Under the pieces are notes generated by a model. It had not been told where the DNA came from and made no database searches. It saw nothing but the letters and a program-made list of their open reading frames with translations. 64,000 nt of DNA from Pseudomonas sp. ATCC 13867. Lineage in GTDB: Bacteria > Pseudomonadota > Gammaproteobacteria > Pseudomonadales > Pseudomonadaceae. The translations under genes were made by a program, and so were the position numbers. The DNA lies in the NCBI RefSeq assembly GCF_000349845.1, contig NC_020829.1, forward strand, positions 3,851,001 to 3,915,000, read 5' to 3'. This document shows, in pieces, positions 47,255 to 57,797 of this stretch (position 1 is the stretch's first letter; each line of letters starts with the position of its first letter).

Positions 47255-47450
47255 GGGGGACTCCAAATGAAGCCGCGCATTATACGCAAGCCACCCGCCC
47301 GCGCCCGGCACCTTGTCCGGGAAACTGCGGAAAAATCCGTCACATGCGTCCGAACCCCGCGTCAGTACGGGCCGCGCGGGCATTTGGCTTTTGCCGAGGG
47401 GCCCCGGAACGACTACAATCTGGGGCCGATCACCTCCGAGGTAGTACCCG

Positions 47451-48038
47451 ATGTCCTTCGCCGACCAACTGTCCCGCCTGCAAGCCTTTCTCGATGCCGA
47501 TGACCTGCACGAGGAAGCCTTGGATTACGTGGCGGCACACGGCTACCTGACCGCCCTGGCGATCTGCCCGGAGGAAGTGCCGGAGCGCGAGTGGATCGAT
47601 GCCCTGTTCGCCGAGCCGCCGCACTACCGCAGCGACGAGGAGCGCAGCGAGATCGAAGGCACCCTGGTCCAGCTCAAGGCGCACGTCACCCGCCTGCTGG
47701 CCAGCGACGAAGAGCTGGAACTGCCGTGCGAACCCTACCTGGGCGCCGAGCCGGACGACTCCGACATCCGCGGCTGGTGCATTGGCTTCATGGAAGGCGT
47801 ATTCCTGCGCGAGGCCATCTGGTTCGAACAGGCCGAGGAAGAAGTCAGCGAGCTGCTGCTGCCGATCATGGTCGGTTCCGGACTGTTCGACGAACAGCCC
47901 GAGTTCGACGAAATCGCCCGTGACCGCCAACTGGTGGACGACATGGTCGCGCAGATCCCCGAGCTGCTGACCAACCTGTTCCTGCTGTGCCAGGCCCCGG
48001 AAGAAAAGCCGGCCCTGCTCAAGCCCCGCACTCACTGA
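47451..48038 (+). CDS. YecA/YgfB (UPF0149) family protein
   Basis: A 195-residue acidic protein of the UPF0149 family: helical, with [33 protein letters not shown] and [13 protein letters not shown]. The function of the family is not settled. GAGGTAG lies 5-11 bases before the ATG. The upstream 196 bases are shared with divergent recQ. Confidence 0.88.
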   Translation: MSFADQLSRLQAFLDADDLHEEALDYVAAHGYLTALAICPEEVPEREWIDALFAEPPHYRSDEERSEIEGTLVQLKAHVTRLLASDEELELPCEPYLGAEPDDSDIRGWCIGFMEGVFLREAIWFEQAEEEVSELLLPIMVGSGLFDEQPEFDEIARDRQLVDDMVAQIPELLTNLFLLCQAPEEKPALLKPRTH

Positions 48039-48089
48039 TCCGCCACCGGAGCTGCGCCGCGCGGCTCCGGACTCGTTTCGCGCCAGTCG

Positions 48090-48488
48090 ATGCCTCGAGA
48101 AATCCGCCAGAGCCGCCACGCCTGGGTTCGCTACTGCCTGCTCGGCGTGGGCTGGCTCAGCGTGACGCTGGGCGTGATCGGCATCTTCCTGCCGGTCCTG
48201 CCCACCACGCCCTTCCTCCTGCTCGCCGCCGCCTGCTTCATGCGCAGCTCCCAGCGCTTCTACGACTGGCTGGTGAACCACCCGAAGCTCGGCCCGTGGA
48301 TTCGCGACTACCTGGACGGCGAAGGCATCCCGCTCAAGGGCAAGGTCTACGCCATCGGCCTGATGTGGTGCAGCATCCTGATCTCCGGCTTCCTGGTGCA
48401 GCGCCCCTGGGCCTGGGCGTTCATGCTGACCAGCGCAACCCTGGTGAGCATTTATCTGATCCGCACCAAGACCCGGCGCCTAGACTGA
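48090..48488 (+). CDS. DUF454 (YbaN-like) inner-membrane protein
   Basis: A 132-residue protein with an N-terminal pair of helices (LLGVGWLSVTLGVIGIFLPVLPTTPFLLLAAACF, the YbaN/DUF454 hallmark, given here in part: GIFLPVLPTTPFLLLAA) and two C-terminal helices. Function unknown. It follows the yecA-like gene after 51 bases. Its last three codons overlap the end of the converging sensor kinase by 9 bases. Confidence 0.9.
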   Translation: MPREIRQSRHAWVRYCLLGVGWLSVTLGVIGIFLPVLPTTPFLLLAAACFMRSSQRFYDWLVNHPKLGPWIRDYLDGEGIPLKGKVYAIGLMWCSILISGFLVQRPWAWAFMLTSATLVSIYLIRTKTRRLD

Positions 48489-49916
48489 TCGCGGAGTCAG
48501 CGGCGGCACCTGGCCGCCCTCCTCCGGCACTGGCGCCGCCACCACCGGCCCCACCGCATCCACGGTGAAGCCGAAGGTGTTCACCCCGCCTTCGCTGCGC
48601 ACGAATACCGAACCGCCGTGCATGCTCGCCACCGCCTTGACGATGGACAGCCCCAGCCCGTGGCTGGTCTGGCTGTTGGCGCGGGCCAGGTCGGCGCGGT
48701 AGAAGCGCTCGAACAGCCGCGCACGCTGCTCGGCGTTGATCGGCTCGCCGGGGTTGCTGACTTCCACCAGCGCGGCGCCGCGCTCGCCGCTCAGGCGCAC
48801 CTCGATGCGACCGCCTGGCGCGGTGTGCTGGGCGGCGTTGTACAGCAGGTTGGTCACCGCTCGCTGGAACAGCGCCCGCTCGACACAGGCACGGGCATCG
48901 CCACGAAGGTTCACCTGAACGCCCTGCTCGTCGAAGATCACCTCGAGGAAATCCACAGTCGTCGCCACTTCGGCCGCCAGCGAGGTTTCCACCCGCTCGG
49001 CCGCCAGCCCGCCCTGATCGACGCGGGCGAGGAACAGCATGTCGTTGACGATGGCGCGCAGGCGTTCCAGCTCTTCCAGGTTGGACTGCAGCACCTCTTC
49101 GTAATCCGGCGCGCTGCGCTCGCGGGACAACGCCACCTGGCTCTGGCCGATCAGGTTGGCCAGCGGCGTGCGCAGTTCGTGGGCGACATCGGCGTTGAAC
49201 GACTCCAGGCGCAGGTAGGCCTGCTCCAGCCGATCCAGTGCCTCATTGAAGGCACCGGCCAGCGCTGACAGCTCAGTTGGCAGGCCCTCCAGGCGCAGGC
49301 GCTGGGACAGCTGCTTCGGGCTGATCTGCCGCGCCTCGGCGGAGAGATCGCGTACCGGCCGCAGGCCCACCCGGGCGATCCAGTGCCCGCACAGCGTCGC
49401 CAGGGCGATGCCCAGCGCGGACAGCACGAACAGGGTGATCAGCGTGGCGTGGCGGGCATGCTGGAAGGCCACGCTGTCGATCGCCGCGAGCAGCACCAGC
49501 GCCGGGCGCGAGCCGCTGGCCGGCAGCACGCCGACGCGGGCGCTGAGCCGCGAATCATGATCGGGCAGTTCCAGTTCGGCGTAGCCGTTGCCGCTGCCGA
49601 GCATCCGCCGTACCGCGTCGTTGGGCTGGCCATAGCGGAAGCGCGAGTCGTCGCTGTCGATCCAGAAGCGGATCAGCTGGTACTCCTGGCTCAGGGTGTT
49701 GAGCTTGAGCTGCATGTGCGGCCAGCGTTCGGCCAGGTCGGGCTTGTCGAGCATGCGTGCGACCATGTTGAAGCGGGTGTCCAGCTCCGAGCGCTGCAGG
49801 CGCTCGATCTGCCCGTCCAGCACGCAGTAGAGGGCCGAGCCGATCAGCAGGAAGATACCCAGCGCGGCGCCGGCGAACATGCCGGCCAGACGGGTCGACA
49901 GCGACAGGCCCTTCAC
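48480..49916 (-). CDS. Sensor histidine kinase of the efflux operon (CusS/CopS-like)
   Basis: A 478-residue membrane kinase with TM1 (about 12-32), a periplasmic sensor of about 120 residues, TM2 (about 158-180), HAMP, the H-box [11 protein letters not shown] with phospho-acceptor His246, the N-box NLLYNAAQH, and the G-box HGLGLSIVK. Layout and length are those of the heavy-metal sensor kinases (CusS/CopS/IrlS group). Start GTG 49916 overlaps the regulator stop (GTGA). It ends tail to tail with the DUF454 gene. The ligand is not certain; copper or another metal is suggested by family and by the operator upstream of the operon. Confidence 0.9.
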   Translation of the reverse strand: MKGLSLSTRLAGMFAGAALGIFLLIGSALYCVLDGQIERLQRSELDTRFNMVARMLDKPDLAERWPHMQLKLNTLSQEYQLIRFWIDSDDSRFRYGQPNDAVRRMLGSGNGYAELELPDHDSRLSARVGVLPASGSRPALVLLAAIDSVAFQHARHATLITLFVLSALGIALATLCGHWIARVGLRPVRDLSAEARQISPKQLSQRLRLEGLPTELSALAGAFNEALDRLEQAYLRLESFNADVAHELRTPLANLIGQSQVALSRERSAPDYEEVLQSNLEELERLRAIVNDMLFLARVDQGGLAAERVETSLAAEVATTVDFLEVIFDEQGVQVNLRGDARACVERALFQRAVTNLLYNAAQHTAPGGRIEVRLSGERGAALVEVSNPGEPINAEQRARLFERFYRADLARANSQTSHGLGLSIVKAVASMHGGSVFVRSEGGVNTFGFTVDAVGPVVAAPVPEEGGQVPPLTPRSV

Positions 49917-50605
49917 GCCTCGCGCTCCTGGGCCGTGCGGCTTTCCAGCACGTAGCCCATGCCCCGGATGGTATGCAGCAGCTTAGTGTCGAAGGGCCCG
50001 TCGAGCTTGGCGCGCAGACGCTTGATGGCGACCTCCACGACGTTGGTGTCGGTGTCGAAATTGATGTCCCAGACCAGCTCGGCGATGGCCGTCTTGGAGA
50101 GGATTTCGCCACTGCGCTGGGCCAGCACGCAGAGCAGCGAATACTCCTTGGCGGTCAGTTCCAGGCGCGTGCCGCCACGCTGCACGCGGCGGCTGACCAG
50201 ATCGATGGCGAGGTCGGCGATGCGCATCTGTGTGGCGCTTTCCAGGTGTGCGCCACGGCGGGTCAGGGCTTGCAGGCGCGCCACCAGTTCGAGGAAGGAG
50301 AACGGCTTGATCAGGTAATCGTCGGCGCCCTCGCGCAGGCCGCGCACGCGGTCTTCCACACGCTCGCGGGCGGTGAGCATGATCACCGGCGTCTGCCGCT
50401 GTTCACGCAGGGCGCGCAGCACGCCGTAGCCGTCGATGCCGGGGAGCATCACGTCGAGGACGATGACGTCGTATTCGCCATTGAGCGCCAGGTGCCGGCC
50501 GTCGATGCCGTTGCTGGCGACGTCCACGGTGAAGCCCTGCTCGCTCAGCCCGCGCTGCAGGTAGTCGGCGGTCTTGCTCTCGTCTTCGACAATCAGTACG
50601 CGCAT
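49913..50605 (-). CDS. OmpR-family response regulator of the efflux operon
   Basis: A 230-residue regulator: receiver with [15 protein letters not shown], phosphorylation site Asp51 (VLDVMLPG) and [13 protein letters not shown], and an OmpR-type winged helix ([25 protein letters not shown]-like [14 protein letters not shown]). It is of the CusR/CopR type. ATG 50605 has GGAGGG 7 bases upstream. It lies 52 bases after the RND pump gene and is probably autoregulated through the palindrome at 54996. Confidence 0.93.
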   Translation of the reverse strand: MRVLIVEDESKTADYLQRGLSEQGFTVDVASNGIDGRHLALNGEYDVIVLDVMLPGIDGYGVLRALREQRQTPVIMLTARERVEDRVRGLREGADDYLIKPFSFLELVARLQALTRRGAHLESATQMRIADLAIDLVSRRVQRGGTRLELTAKEYSLLCVLAQRSGEILSKTAIAELVWDINFDTDTNVVEVAIKRLRAKLDGPFDTKLLHTIRGMGYVLESRTAQEREA

Positions 50606-50657
50606 GCCAGCCCTCCGTTCGTGACGCCCGCAGTCCGGCATGCTACCCAGCCGCTCC

Positions 50658-53600
50658 TCATACCGCACCTCCCAGCGCGGCCGGTGCCGGTTGCTGGCGA
50701 TGGAACAGCCGGTCCAGCGCCAGGTACACCACCGGCGTGCTGAACAGGGTCAGCGCCTGGCTGAAGAGCAGCCCGCCGACCACCGCCACACCCAGCGGCT
50801 GGCGCAGTTCCGAGCCGGTACCGAAGCCGATCATCAGCGGGATCGCCCCCAGCAGCGCGGCCAGCGTGGTCATCATGATCGGCCGGAAGCGCGCCAGGCA
50901 CGCCTCGCGGATCGCGTCGTAGGGCGACAGCCCACGCTGGCGTTGCGCGGCCAGGGCGAAGTCGACCATCAGGATGCCGTTCTTCTTGACGATGCCGATC
51001 AGCAGCACCAGGCCGATCAGCGCCATCACCGAGAACTCCAGGCCCCAGCCCCAGAGCAGGAACACCGCGCCGATGCCGGCCGAGGGCAAGGTGGAAAGAA
51101 TGGTCAGCGGGTGCACGAAGCTCTCGTAGAGCACGCCCAGGATCACGTAGACCGCAAACAGCGCCGCGAGGATCAACAGCGGCTGGCTGGCCAGCGAACT
51201 CTGGAAGGCCGCCGCGGCGCCCTGGAATTCGCCGCTGATGCTCGACGGCATGCCGATCTCCGCCTGCGCCCGCTGCACCAGGCTGACCGCATCGCCCAGG
51301 GCCACGCCCGGCGACAGGTTGAAGGACAGCGTGACGGCCGGGAACATGCCGTTGTGGTTGATCTGCAGCGGCCCGGACTTGGCCGGTGTGACCCGCGCCA
51401 GCGCTGCCAGCGGCACCATCTCGCCGGTCAGCGGCGAACGCAGGTGGAACCAGGCCAGGCTTTCCGCGCGGCCGCGCTGGCGCGAATCCAGTTCGAGGAT
51501 GACCTTGTACTGGTTGACCTCGGTCTGGAATTCGCCGACCTGGCGCTGGCCGAAGGCGTCGTAGAGGGTCTGGCTGACGTCCTCGGCGGACAGCCCGAAG
51601 CGCGCCGCCGCCACCCGGTCGATCTCGAGCGAGGTGACGCTGGCGCCCATCTGCAGGTCGTTGGACACATCCTGCAGGCCGCCCTCCTCCTTCAGCCGCT
51701 GGGTCAGGCGATCCGCCCACTGCGCCAGCGCCGCGCTGTCGTTGCTGCGCAGGGCGTACTGGTACTGGGTGCGCACCGGCCCGGTGGCGAGGTTGATGTC
51801 CTGCGCCGAACGCAGGTAGAGGACGATGCCCGGCACCTTGGCCAGCTTGGGGCGGATGCGGTTGATGAACTCGTCCACCGAGACGTCGCGGTCGCCACGG
51901 TCCTTGAGCACGATCCAGAAGCGTCCGTTGGCCAGGCTCTGGCTGCCGCCGGTGATGCCGATGGCGTGGTTGTAGCTCTGCACCGCCGGGTCGGCGGCAA
52001 CGATGACGGCGAGCTGCTTGTGCTTCTCGGCCATGTCGGCATAGGAGATGTCCTCGGCGGCCTGGGTGGTGCCGAAGACGAAGGCGGTGTCCTGGGACGG
52101 GAAGAAGCCCTTGGGAATGCCGACGTAGCCGCCCACCGCGATGGCCACGCAGACCACGAAGCCAGCCAGCACCGTGCGCTGGTGATGCAGCGACCAGTCC
52201 AGCCCCCGGGCGTAGCGTGCCAGCAGCCAGCCGGCGATGCCTCCGTCGTCGTGCCCGTGCCCGCTTTTATGGTGATGGGGCGCCCCCATGAAGCGCGAGG
52301 CGAGCATCGGCGCGATGGTCAGCGAGGCCAGCACCGAAATCAGGATGGCCGCCGTGACGCTGACGGCGAACTCGCGGAACAGCCGCCCGACGATGCCGCC
52401 CATGAACAGCAGCGGGATGAACGCGGCGATCAGCGAGAAGCTGATGGAGACCACCGTGAAGCTGATCTCCGAGGCGCCGGCCAGTGCCGCCTGCACCCGG
52501 TCCTTGCCCTGCTCCAGGTGGCGGTGGATGTTCTCCACCACCACGATGGCGTCGTCGACGATGAAGCCCACGGCAATGATCAGCGCCACCAATGTCAGGT
52601 TGTTCAGGGTGAAGCCCAGCAGGTACATGGCCGCGAAGCTGGCGCTGAGCGACACCGCCAGCACGGTGGCGACGATCAGGGTGGCCGACAGCTGGCGCAG
52701 GAACAGCCCCATCACCAGCACCACCAACCCCATGGTCAACAGCAGGGTCAGCTCCACTTCATGCAGCGAGGCTCGAATGGTGCGGGTGCGATCGTTGAGC
52801 ACTTCCACCTCGACGCCCGCCGGCAGCATTTCACGCAGGCGCGGCAGCTCGGCCTGGATGGCATCGGAGGTCTCGACGATGTTCGCGCCGGGCTGGCGCA
52901 GGATCACCAGCGCCACGCCGGGGCGGCCGTCCGGCCAGGCCTGCACGTAGTCGTCTTCCGGCGCCTTCACCACCTTCGCCAGATCGCGCAGGAACACCGG
53001 TGCCCCGGCGCGGTAGGCCACCACTAGGTCGCCATATTCATTGGGACTGAACAACTGGTCGTTGGCCGCCAGGGTGGACACGCGGCCGTCGCCGAACAGC
53101 GCGCCCTTGGCCTGGTTGATGCTCGCCGACTGCAGCGACTGGCGCAGGTCGGCCAGGGTCAGGCGGAACGCAGCCAGCTTCTCCGGCTGCGCCTGGATGC
53201 GGATCGCCGGGCGCTGCTGGCCGACCACGAAGATCTGCCCGACCCCGCTGATCTGGCTGAGCTGGCGTGACAGCAGCACTTCGGCAAGGTCACTGAGCTC
53301 GATCAGCGGCATCAGCTCGGAATTCACCCGGACGATCATGATCGGGCTGTCCGCCGGGTTGATCTTGCGCCAGGTCGGCAGGTTCGGCATGTCCGCCGGC
53401 AGGCGCCCGGCGGCGGCGTTGATCGCGGCGGTGACCTCCTGGGCGGCGACGTCGATGTTCTTTTCCAGGTCGAACTGCAGCGTCAGGGTGGTCGAGCCCA
53501 AAGCGCTGGTGGAGAGCATCTGGGTGATGCCGGGGATGGCGCTGAACTGCACTTCCAGCGGAGTCGCCACCGAAGACGCCATGGTTTCCGGGCTGCCGCC

Positions 53601-53768
53601 GGGCAACAGCGCCTGCACCTGGATGGTGGGGAAATCCACCTGCGGCAGTGGCGCCACGCCAAGACGGAAGAACGCCAGCAGGCCGAGTAGCAGCGAGGCG
53701 ATGGTCAGCAGGCAGGTGGCGATGGGGTGGCGCACGCACCAGCCGGACATGCCGGCGCGCACGCTCAC
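50658..53768 (-). CDS. RND efflux pump inner-membrane subunit
   Basis: A 1036-residue RND permease with twelve helices, two large periplasmic loops and the proton-relay helix 4 ([18 protein letters not shown]). It looks like the HAE-1/MdtB-MdtC branch (QVDFPTIQV near the start) rather than the metal-specific CusA branch. Odd point: a His-rich stretch ([16 protein letters not shown]) in the central cytoplasmic loop at about residues 494-509, which could bind metal. GTG 53768 overlaps the adaptor stop (GTGA). No outer-membrane channel gene is present, so it must borrow one. Confidence 0.94.
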   Translation of the reverse strand: MSVRAGMSGWCVRHPIATCLLTIASLLLGLLAFFRLGVAPLPQVDFPTIQVQALLPGGSPETMASSVATPLEVQFSAIPGITQMLSTSALGSTTLTLQFDLEKNIDVAAQEVTAAINAAAGRLPADMPNLPTWRKINPADSPIMIVRVNSELMPLIELSDLAEVLLSRQLSQISGVGQIFVVGQQRPAIRIQAQPEKLAAFRLTLADLRQSLQSASINQAKGALFGDGRVSTLAANDQLFSPNEYGDLVVAYRAGAPVFLRDLAKVVKAPEDDYVQAWPDGRPGVALVILRQPGANIVETSDAIQAELPRLREMLPAGVEVEVLNDRTRTIRASLHEVELTLLLTMGLVVLVMGLFLRQLSATLIVATVLAVSLSASFAAMYLLGFTLNNLTLVALIIAVGFIVDDAIVVVENIHRHLEQGKDRVQAALAGASEISFTVVSISFSLIAAFIPLLFMGGIVGRLFREFAVSVTAAILISVLASLTIAPMLASRFMGAPHHHKSGHGHDDGGIAGWLLARYARGLDWSLHHQRTVLAGFVVCVAIAVGGYVGIPKGFFPSQDTAFVFGTTQAAEDISYADMAEKHKQLAVIVAADPAVQSYNHAIGITGGSQSLANGRFWIVLKDRGDRDVSVDEFINRIRPKLAKVPGIVLYLRSAQDINLATGPVRTQYQYALRSNDSAALAQWADRLTQRLKEEGGLQDVSNDLQMGASVTSLEIDRVAAARFGLSAEDVSQTLYDAFGQRQVGEFQTEVNQYKVILELDSRQRGRAESLAWFHLRSPLTGEMVPLAALARVTPAKSGPLQINHNGMFPAVTLSFNLSPGVALGDAVSLVQRAQAEIGMPSSISGEFQGAAAAFQSSLASQPLLILAALFAVYVILGVLYESFVHPLTILSTLPSAGIGAVFLLWGWGLEFSVMALIGLVLLIGIVKKNGILMVDFALAAQRQRGLSPYDAIREACLARFRPIMMTTLAALLGAIPLMIGFGTGSELRQPLGVAVVGGLLFSQALTLFSTPVVYLALDRLFHRQQPAPAALGGAV

Positions 53769-54910
53769 GGCTCGCTCCGGCGGGCCAGGGTCTGCACGTC
53801 GCCCTGCACGTCCACCCGGGCGCCGGGGGTCAGGCGCGAGTGGCCGTCGAGCACCACTTCATCGTCCGCCGCGAGGCCTTCGACCAGGGTGCGGCCATCC
53901 ACTTCCTGGACAATGCGCACCGGCACCTTCTGCGCCTTGCCGTCCTCGATACGAAACACGAAGGCGCCATCCAGGCCACGGCGCACGGCGCGGCTATCCA
54001 GCACCAGACCGTTGCGCAGCACCCCGGACTGCAGGTCGATGGCGACGAACTGCCCCGGCCAGAGCTGGTCGTCCTTGTTGTCGAAGACCGCACGCACGCG
54101 GATGGTCCCGGTGCTGCTGGCGACCTGGTTGTCGATACTGCGCAGGTGGCCCTCGCCGAGCAGCTGGCCGCCGTCGCGGCTGCGCGCGATCACCGGGGAA
54201 TCGCCCTTCATCAGCGGTTGCAGTTGCGGCAGGCTTTCCTGCGGCAGGGCGAAGACCACCGAGATCGGCGACATCTGGGTGACGGTGAACAGGCCGCTGC
54301 TGTCATTGGTGCGCAGCAGGTTGCCGACGTCGACGTTGCGGATGCCGACGCGGCCGGCGACCGGCGAGGTGATGCGGGTGTAGGACAGGCGCACGCGCTC
54401 GGCGTCGATGGTGGCCTGGTTGCCGCGCAGGGTGGCGCGCAGGCGCGCTGCCTCGGCTTCGGTCTGCTCCAGGGTCTGGCGGGAAATCGATCCGCGCTGG
54501 CTCAGCGTCTGGTAGCGCACGAGATCCTGCTCGACGATGCGCAACTGCGCCTGATTGCTTTGCCTGGTCGCCTCGGCCTGCTCCAGCGCGGCGTTGATGG
54601 CGCGGTCGTCGATGGTCGCCAGCAGTTCGCCCTCCTTGACCATCTGCCCCTCTTCCACCAGCAACGCGGTGAGCTGGCCTTCGACCTGCGGGCGCACCAG
54701 CACGCTGTGCAGCGAGGTAACGGTGCCGACGCCGTCGAGGTTCTGCGTCAGGTCCTCGCGGGCCACGCGCGCCAGGGTCACCGGCACGCCGGCTGTCTGC
54801 GCCGCGGCCTGGGGCGCCTCGTGCCGGCCGGCAAAGCCCCAGAAGCCCGCTCCCAGCGCCGCCACTCCCAGCACTCCCGCCGCCAGCCAAACCCGCCGTT
54901 GCCCCTGCAT
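53765..54910 (-). CDS. RND efflux periplasmic adaptor (membrane-fusion) protein
   Basis: A 381-residue adaptor with an N-terminal signal/anchor helix (about 7-27, no lipobox cysteine), split lipoyl domain (VLVRPQVEGQLTALLVEEGQMVKEGELLATID and SYTRITSPVAGRVG regions), a helical hairpin, and beta-barrel and membrane-proximal domains. It joins the pump to an outer-membrane channel. ATG 54910 has AGGAG 6 bases upstream. It is first in the adaptor-pump-regulator-kinase operon. PAO1 has the same set (PA1435-PA1438) divergent from lapG-lapD, as here. Confidence 0.93.
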   Translation of the reverse strand: MQGQRRVWLAAGVLGVAALGAGFWGFAGRHEAPQAAAQTAGVPVTLARVAREDLTQNLDGVGTVTSLHSVLVRPQVEGQLTALLVEEGQMVKEGELLATIDDRAINAALEQAEATRQSNQAQLRIVEQDLVRYQTLSQRGSISRQTLEQTEAEAARLRATLRGNQATIDAERVRLSYTRITSPVAGRVGIRNVDVGNLLRTNDSSGLFTVTQMSPISVVFALPQESLPQLQPLMKGDSPVIARSRDGGQLLGEGHLRSIDNQVASSTGTIRVRAVFDNKDDQLWPGQFVAIDLQSGVLRNGLVLDSRAVRRGLDGAFVFRIEDGKAQKVPVRIVQEVDGRTLVEGLAADDEVVLDGHSRLTPGARVDVQGDVQTLARRSEP

Positions 54911-54995
54911 CCCGCTCTCCTGCGTCTGGTTCGGCCACAGCGGCCGCATCCTGGGGTTATAAGCCAGAGCGCGGGACCGCACGCTGACCCTTAAA

Positions 54996-55009
54996 TGACA
55001 ATCCTGTCA
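54996..55009. promoter_or_regulatory. CusR/CopR-like operator between the efflux operon and lapG
   Basis: A perfect dyad TGACA-ATCC-TGTCA. On the minus strand it reads CTGACAGGATTGTCAT, close to the known CopR box (CTGACA-N5-GTAAT) and to the E. coli CusR box (ATGACAA-N2-TTGTCAT). A TATAAC hexamer (54961-54956, minus) lies 34 bases further towards the adaptor gene and could be its -10 box, placing the dyad where an activator would bind. Confidence 0.6.
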
Positions 55010-55118
55010 GATTCGCCGGCAAGGCCTGTACGACGGGGCTTTTCGCCCAATGGCGATGCGCCAGCGCAAGTTTTCGAAGAGCGCCTAGACTCCACACATC
55101 CCACATGGAGCGCTGGCG

Positions 55119-55820
55119 ATGCAGCCAACCGGAGGAGCCCTCAGGCTGTTCGCCAGCCCGCCGCGTCTGCGGGCCGGCGCGCTGCTGCTCGCGCTCCTCG
55201 CGCTGACCGCCGGCGCCACCTGGAACTTCGACGCCATCCTGAAGAATGCCGAGCAGCGCTACGGCAACCTGGGCACCGCGAAAACACGCATCGAGTCCTG
55301 GGGCCGGCTGATCGACGACAGCGAGAACCTCGACGAAGCCGCCAAGCTCAAGGCGGTGAACGCCTTCTTCAACGGCGCCCTGGTGTTCACCGACGACCGC
55401 ACCGTCTGGCACCAGGAGGACTACTGGGCGACGCCCATCGAATCCCTCTACAAAGGCGCCGGCGACTGCGAGGACTACTCCATCGCCAAGTTCATCACCC
55501 TGCGCCGCCTCGGGGTCGCCAGCGACAAGCTGCGCATCACCTACGTCAAGGCACTGCAGCAGAACCAGGCGCACATGGTGCTCACCTACTACGCCTCCCC
55601 CACCGCCGAGCCGCTGGTGCTGGACAACCTGATCCCGCAGATCAGGCCAGCCTCCCAGCGCAAGGACCTCCTGCCCGTCTACGCCTTCAACGCCGAAGGG
55701 CTGTGGCTGCCCGGCCCCGGCGGCGGCAAGCGCACCGGCGACAGCAAGAAGCTGTCGCGCTGGCAGGACCTGTTGACCAAGATGCGCGCCGAGGGCCTGG
55801 ACCTCGACGAGACGCGATAG
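55119..55820 (+). CDS. lapG: LapG periplasmic cysteine protease
   Basis: A 233-residue transglutaminase-like (BTLCP) protease with an N-terminal signal/anchor helix (about 18-34) and catalytic triad Cys117 (GAGDCEDY), His152 (QAHMVLTYY) and Asp169 (LVLDNL). The DCEDY acidic pair beside the cysteine binds calcium in the family. LapG cuts large RTX adhesins such as LapA off the cell surface when c-di-GMP is low. lapD follows after 12 bases. No adhesin gene is within the window. A CTAGACT -10-like hexamer lies about 30 bases upstream. Confidence 0.95.
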   Translation: MQPTGGALRLFASPPRLRAGALLLALLALTAGATWNFDAILKNAEQRYGNLGTAKTRIESWGRLIDDSENLDEAAKLKAVNAFFNGALVFTDDRTVWHQEDYWATPIESLYKGAGDCEDYSIAKFITLRRLGVASDKLRITYVKALQQNQAHMVLTYYASPTAEPLVLDNLIPQIRPASQRKDLLPVYAFNAEGLWLPGPGGGKRTGDSKKLSRWQDLLTKMRAEGLDLDETR

Positions 55821-55832
55821 GAGAACCCCGGC

Positions 55833-57785
55833 ATGTCATTGCTCAAGCAACTGTTCCTGGCGATCTGCCTGTTCCTCGTGGTGGCCTTCGCCGGCAGCTT
55901 CGCCGCCAGCCTGGAAAGCTCCCGCGAACAGATGATCAGCCAGTTGCGCTCCCACGCCCAGGACGCCGCCACCGCGCTGGGGCTGTCGCTCACCCCGCAC
56001 GTGGACGACCCGGCGATGATCGAGCTGATGGTCAGCTCGATCTTCGACTCCGGCTACTTCGCCACCATCCGCGTGGTCAGCATTCCCGACGGCAAGGTCG
56101 TCGTCGAGCGCGACACCAGCACCCGCTCCGACCAGGTGCCACGCTGGTTCGCCCGGCTGGTGAACCTCAAGGCCCAGGGTGGCGACGCGCTGATCATGCG
56201 CGGCTGGGAGCAGGCCGCGCGGGTCGAGGTGGTCAGCCATCCGCAGTTCGCCCTGGCCAAGCTGTGGGACGGCGCGCTGGGCAGCCTGGCCTGGCTGCTG
56301 CTGTGCGGGTTGATCAGCGCCATCCTCGGCGGCTGGCTGCTGCGCACCCAGTTGAAGCCGCTGGACCAGATGGTGCAGCAGGCCCAGGCCATCACCCGCC
56401 GCGAATTCCTCACCCTGCCCAGGGAGCCGCGCACACCGGAACTCAAGCGCGTGGTGCAGGCGATGAACCAGATGGTGGACAAGCTCAAGGCACTGTTCGC
56501 CGAGGAAGCCTCGCGCAGCGAGAAGCTGCGCGAAGAGGCCTACCAGGACAGCCTCTCGGGCCTGGCCAACCGCCGCCTGTTCGACGCGCGGCTGGACGCG
56601 CAACTGTCCCCCAGCGAACAGAACGCCGCCGGCTACCTGCTGCTGCTGCGCCTGAACGACCTGGCCGGGCTCAACCAGCGCCTGGGCGGGCAGCGCACCG
56701 ACGCGCTGATCCGCGACGTCGCCGAGCTGCTGGAGCGCGAGCGCGAACAGCACGGCACCCCGGACTGGCTGGCGGCGCGCAGCCGTGGCGGCGAGTTCAC
56801 CCTGCTCGCCCCGGGCGTCGACAGCGCCAGTGCCGAGCAATTGGCCGATGAACTCAGCGCCGCCCTGGAAAACCTGCGCGGCACCGGCGCCAGCGACTGC
56901 ACACCGGTGGCCCACCTGGGCCTGTCGGCCTTCCGTCCCGGCGAATCGTCGGCCAGCGTCCTCTCCCGTGCCGACCAGGCACTGGCCCAGTCGCAGTCCT
57001 CGCCGGGCCGTCCCTGGCAGCGCCTGGACAGCTCCGGCAGCCAACCGGTGCAGGACTCCCGCGCCTGGCGCGAGTGGCTCGACGATGCCTTGCAGAAGGG
57101 CAAGTTGCAGCTGTGGTTCCAGCCCGTGCGCGCCTGCGCCGAGAACGGCGAGTTGCTGCACCAGAAAGTCCTCGCGCGGCTGCTCGATCCCAAGGGAGAA
57201 GCCGTCGCGGCCGGGCAGTTCCTGCCGTGGATCGAACGCTTCGGCTGGTCCGCGCGCTTCGACCTGGCCATGCTCGAACACGCCCTCGCCCATCTCGCCC
57301 AGCAACCGGCGCCGCTGGCGCTGTCGCTGTCAGCGGAAACCGTGCGCAGCGCCGAGCCGCTGCGCGAGCTGTTCGAGATCCTCCGCGCCCACCCGCAGGA
57401 GGCTCAATTGATGACCCTGGAAGTGGACGAACGCTACCTGCCGCCGCCGGCGGAGCTGGAGAAGCTGGCCCAGTCGGTGCAGGACGTCGGAGCCAAGCTG
57501 GGCCTGCAGCACTTCGGCGGGCGCTTCAGCCTGATCGGCAACCTCACCCGCCTCGGCCTTGCATACCTGAAGATCGACGGCAGCTACATCCGCACCATCG
57601 ACCAGGACAATGACAAGCGCCTGTTCATCGAGGCGGTCTTCCGCGCGGCCAACAGCATCGACCTGCCGCTGATTGCCGAGATGGTGGAGAGCGAGGGTGA
57701 ATTGAAGGTATTGCGGGAAATGGGGATCGCCGGGGCGATGGGCCGGCTGGTCGGGGCGCCGAAGCCGTCGCAGAAGAACGGCTAG
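55833..57785 (+). CDS. lapD: LapD c-di-GMP receptor controlling LapG
   Basis: A 650-residue inner-membrane receptor: TM1 (1-25), a periplasmic output domain (about 26-150) that captures LapG, TM2 (about 152-172), HAMP, a degenerate GGDEF domain (RGGEF in place of GGDEF) and a degenerate EAL domain (KVLARL in place of EAL). Both domains lack the catalytic motifs, so the protein binds c-di-GMP rather than making or breaking it; bound LapD holds LapG inactive. It is coupled to lapG. A REP element follows. Confidence 0.95.
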   Translation: MSLLKQLFLAICLFLVVAFAGSFAASLESSREQMISQLRSHAQDAATALGLSLTPHVDDPAMIELMVSSIFDSGYFATIRVVSIPDGKVVVERDTSTRSDQVPRWFARLVNLKAQGGDALIMRGWEQAARVEVVSHPQFALAKLWDGALGSLAWLLLCGLISAILGGWLLRTQLKPLDQMVQQAQAITRREFLTLPREPRTPELKRVVQAMNQMVDKLKALFAEEASRSEKLREEAYQDSLSGLANRRLFDARLDAQLSPSEQNAAGYLLLLRLNDLAGLNQRLGGQRTDALIRDVAELLEREREQHGTPDWLAARSRGGEFTLLAPGVDSASAEQLADELSAALENLRGTGASDCTPVAHLGLSAFRPGESSASVLSRADQALAQSQSSPGRPWQRLDSSGSQPVQDSRAWREWLDDALQKGKLQLWFQPVRACAENGELLHQKVLARLLDPKGEAVAAGQFLPWIERFGWSARFDLAMLEHALAHLAQQPAPLALSLSAETVRSAEPLRELFEILRAHPQEAQLMTLEVDERYLPPPAELEKLAQSVQDVGAKLGLQHFGGRFSLIGNLTRLGLAYLKIDGSYIRTIDQDNDKRLFIEAVFRAANSIDLPLIAEMVESEGELKVLREMGIAGAMGRLVGAPKPSQKNG

Positions 57786-57797
57786 ATCGCGCGACCT

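Noticed and set aside
44960..47503. An 847-codon open frame on the plus strand opposite recQ
   Set aside because: RecQ is complete and in frame on the other strand; the antisense product matches nothing and has shadow composition.
50640..53027. A 795-codon open frame opposite the RND pump, and similar frames opposite fimV-like and tyrA-aroA
   Set aside because: All lie exactly antisense to well-identified genes and show no ribosome site or family motif.
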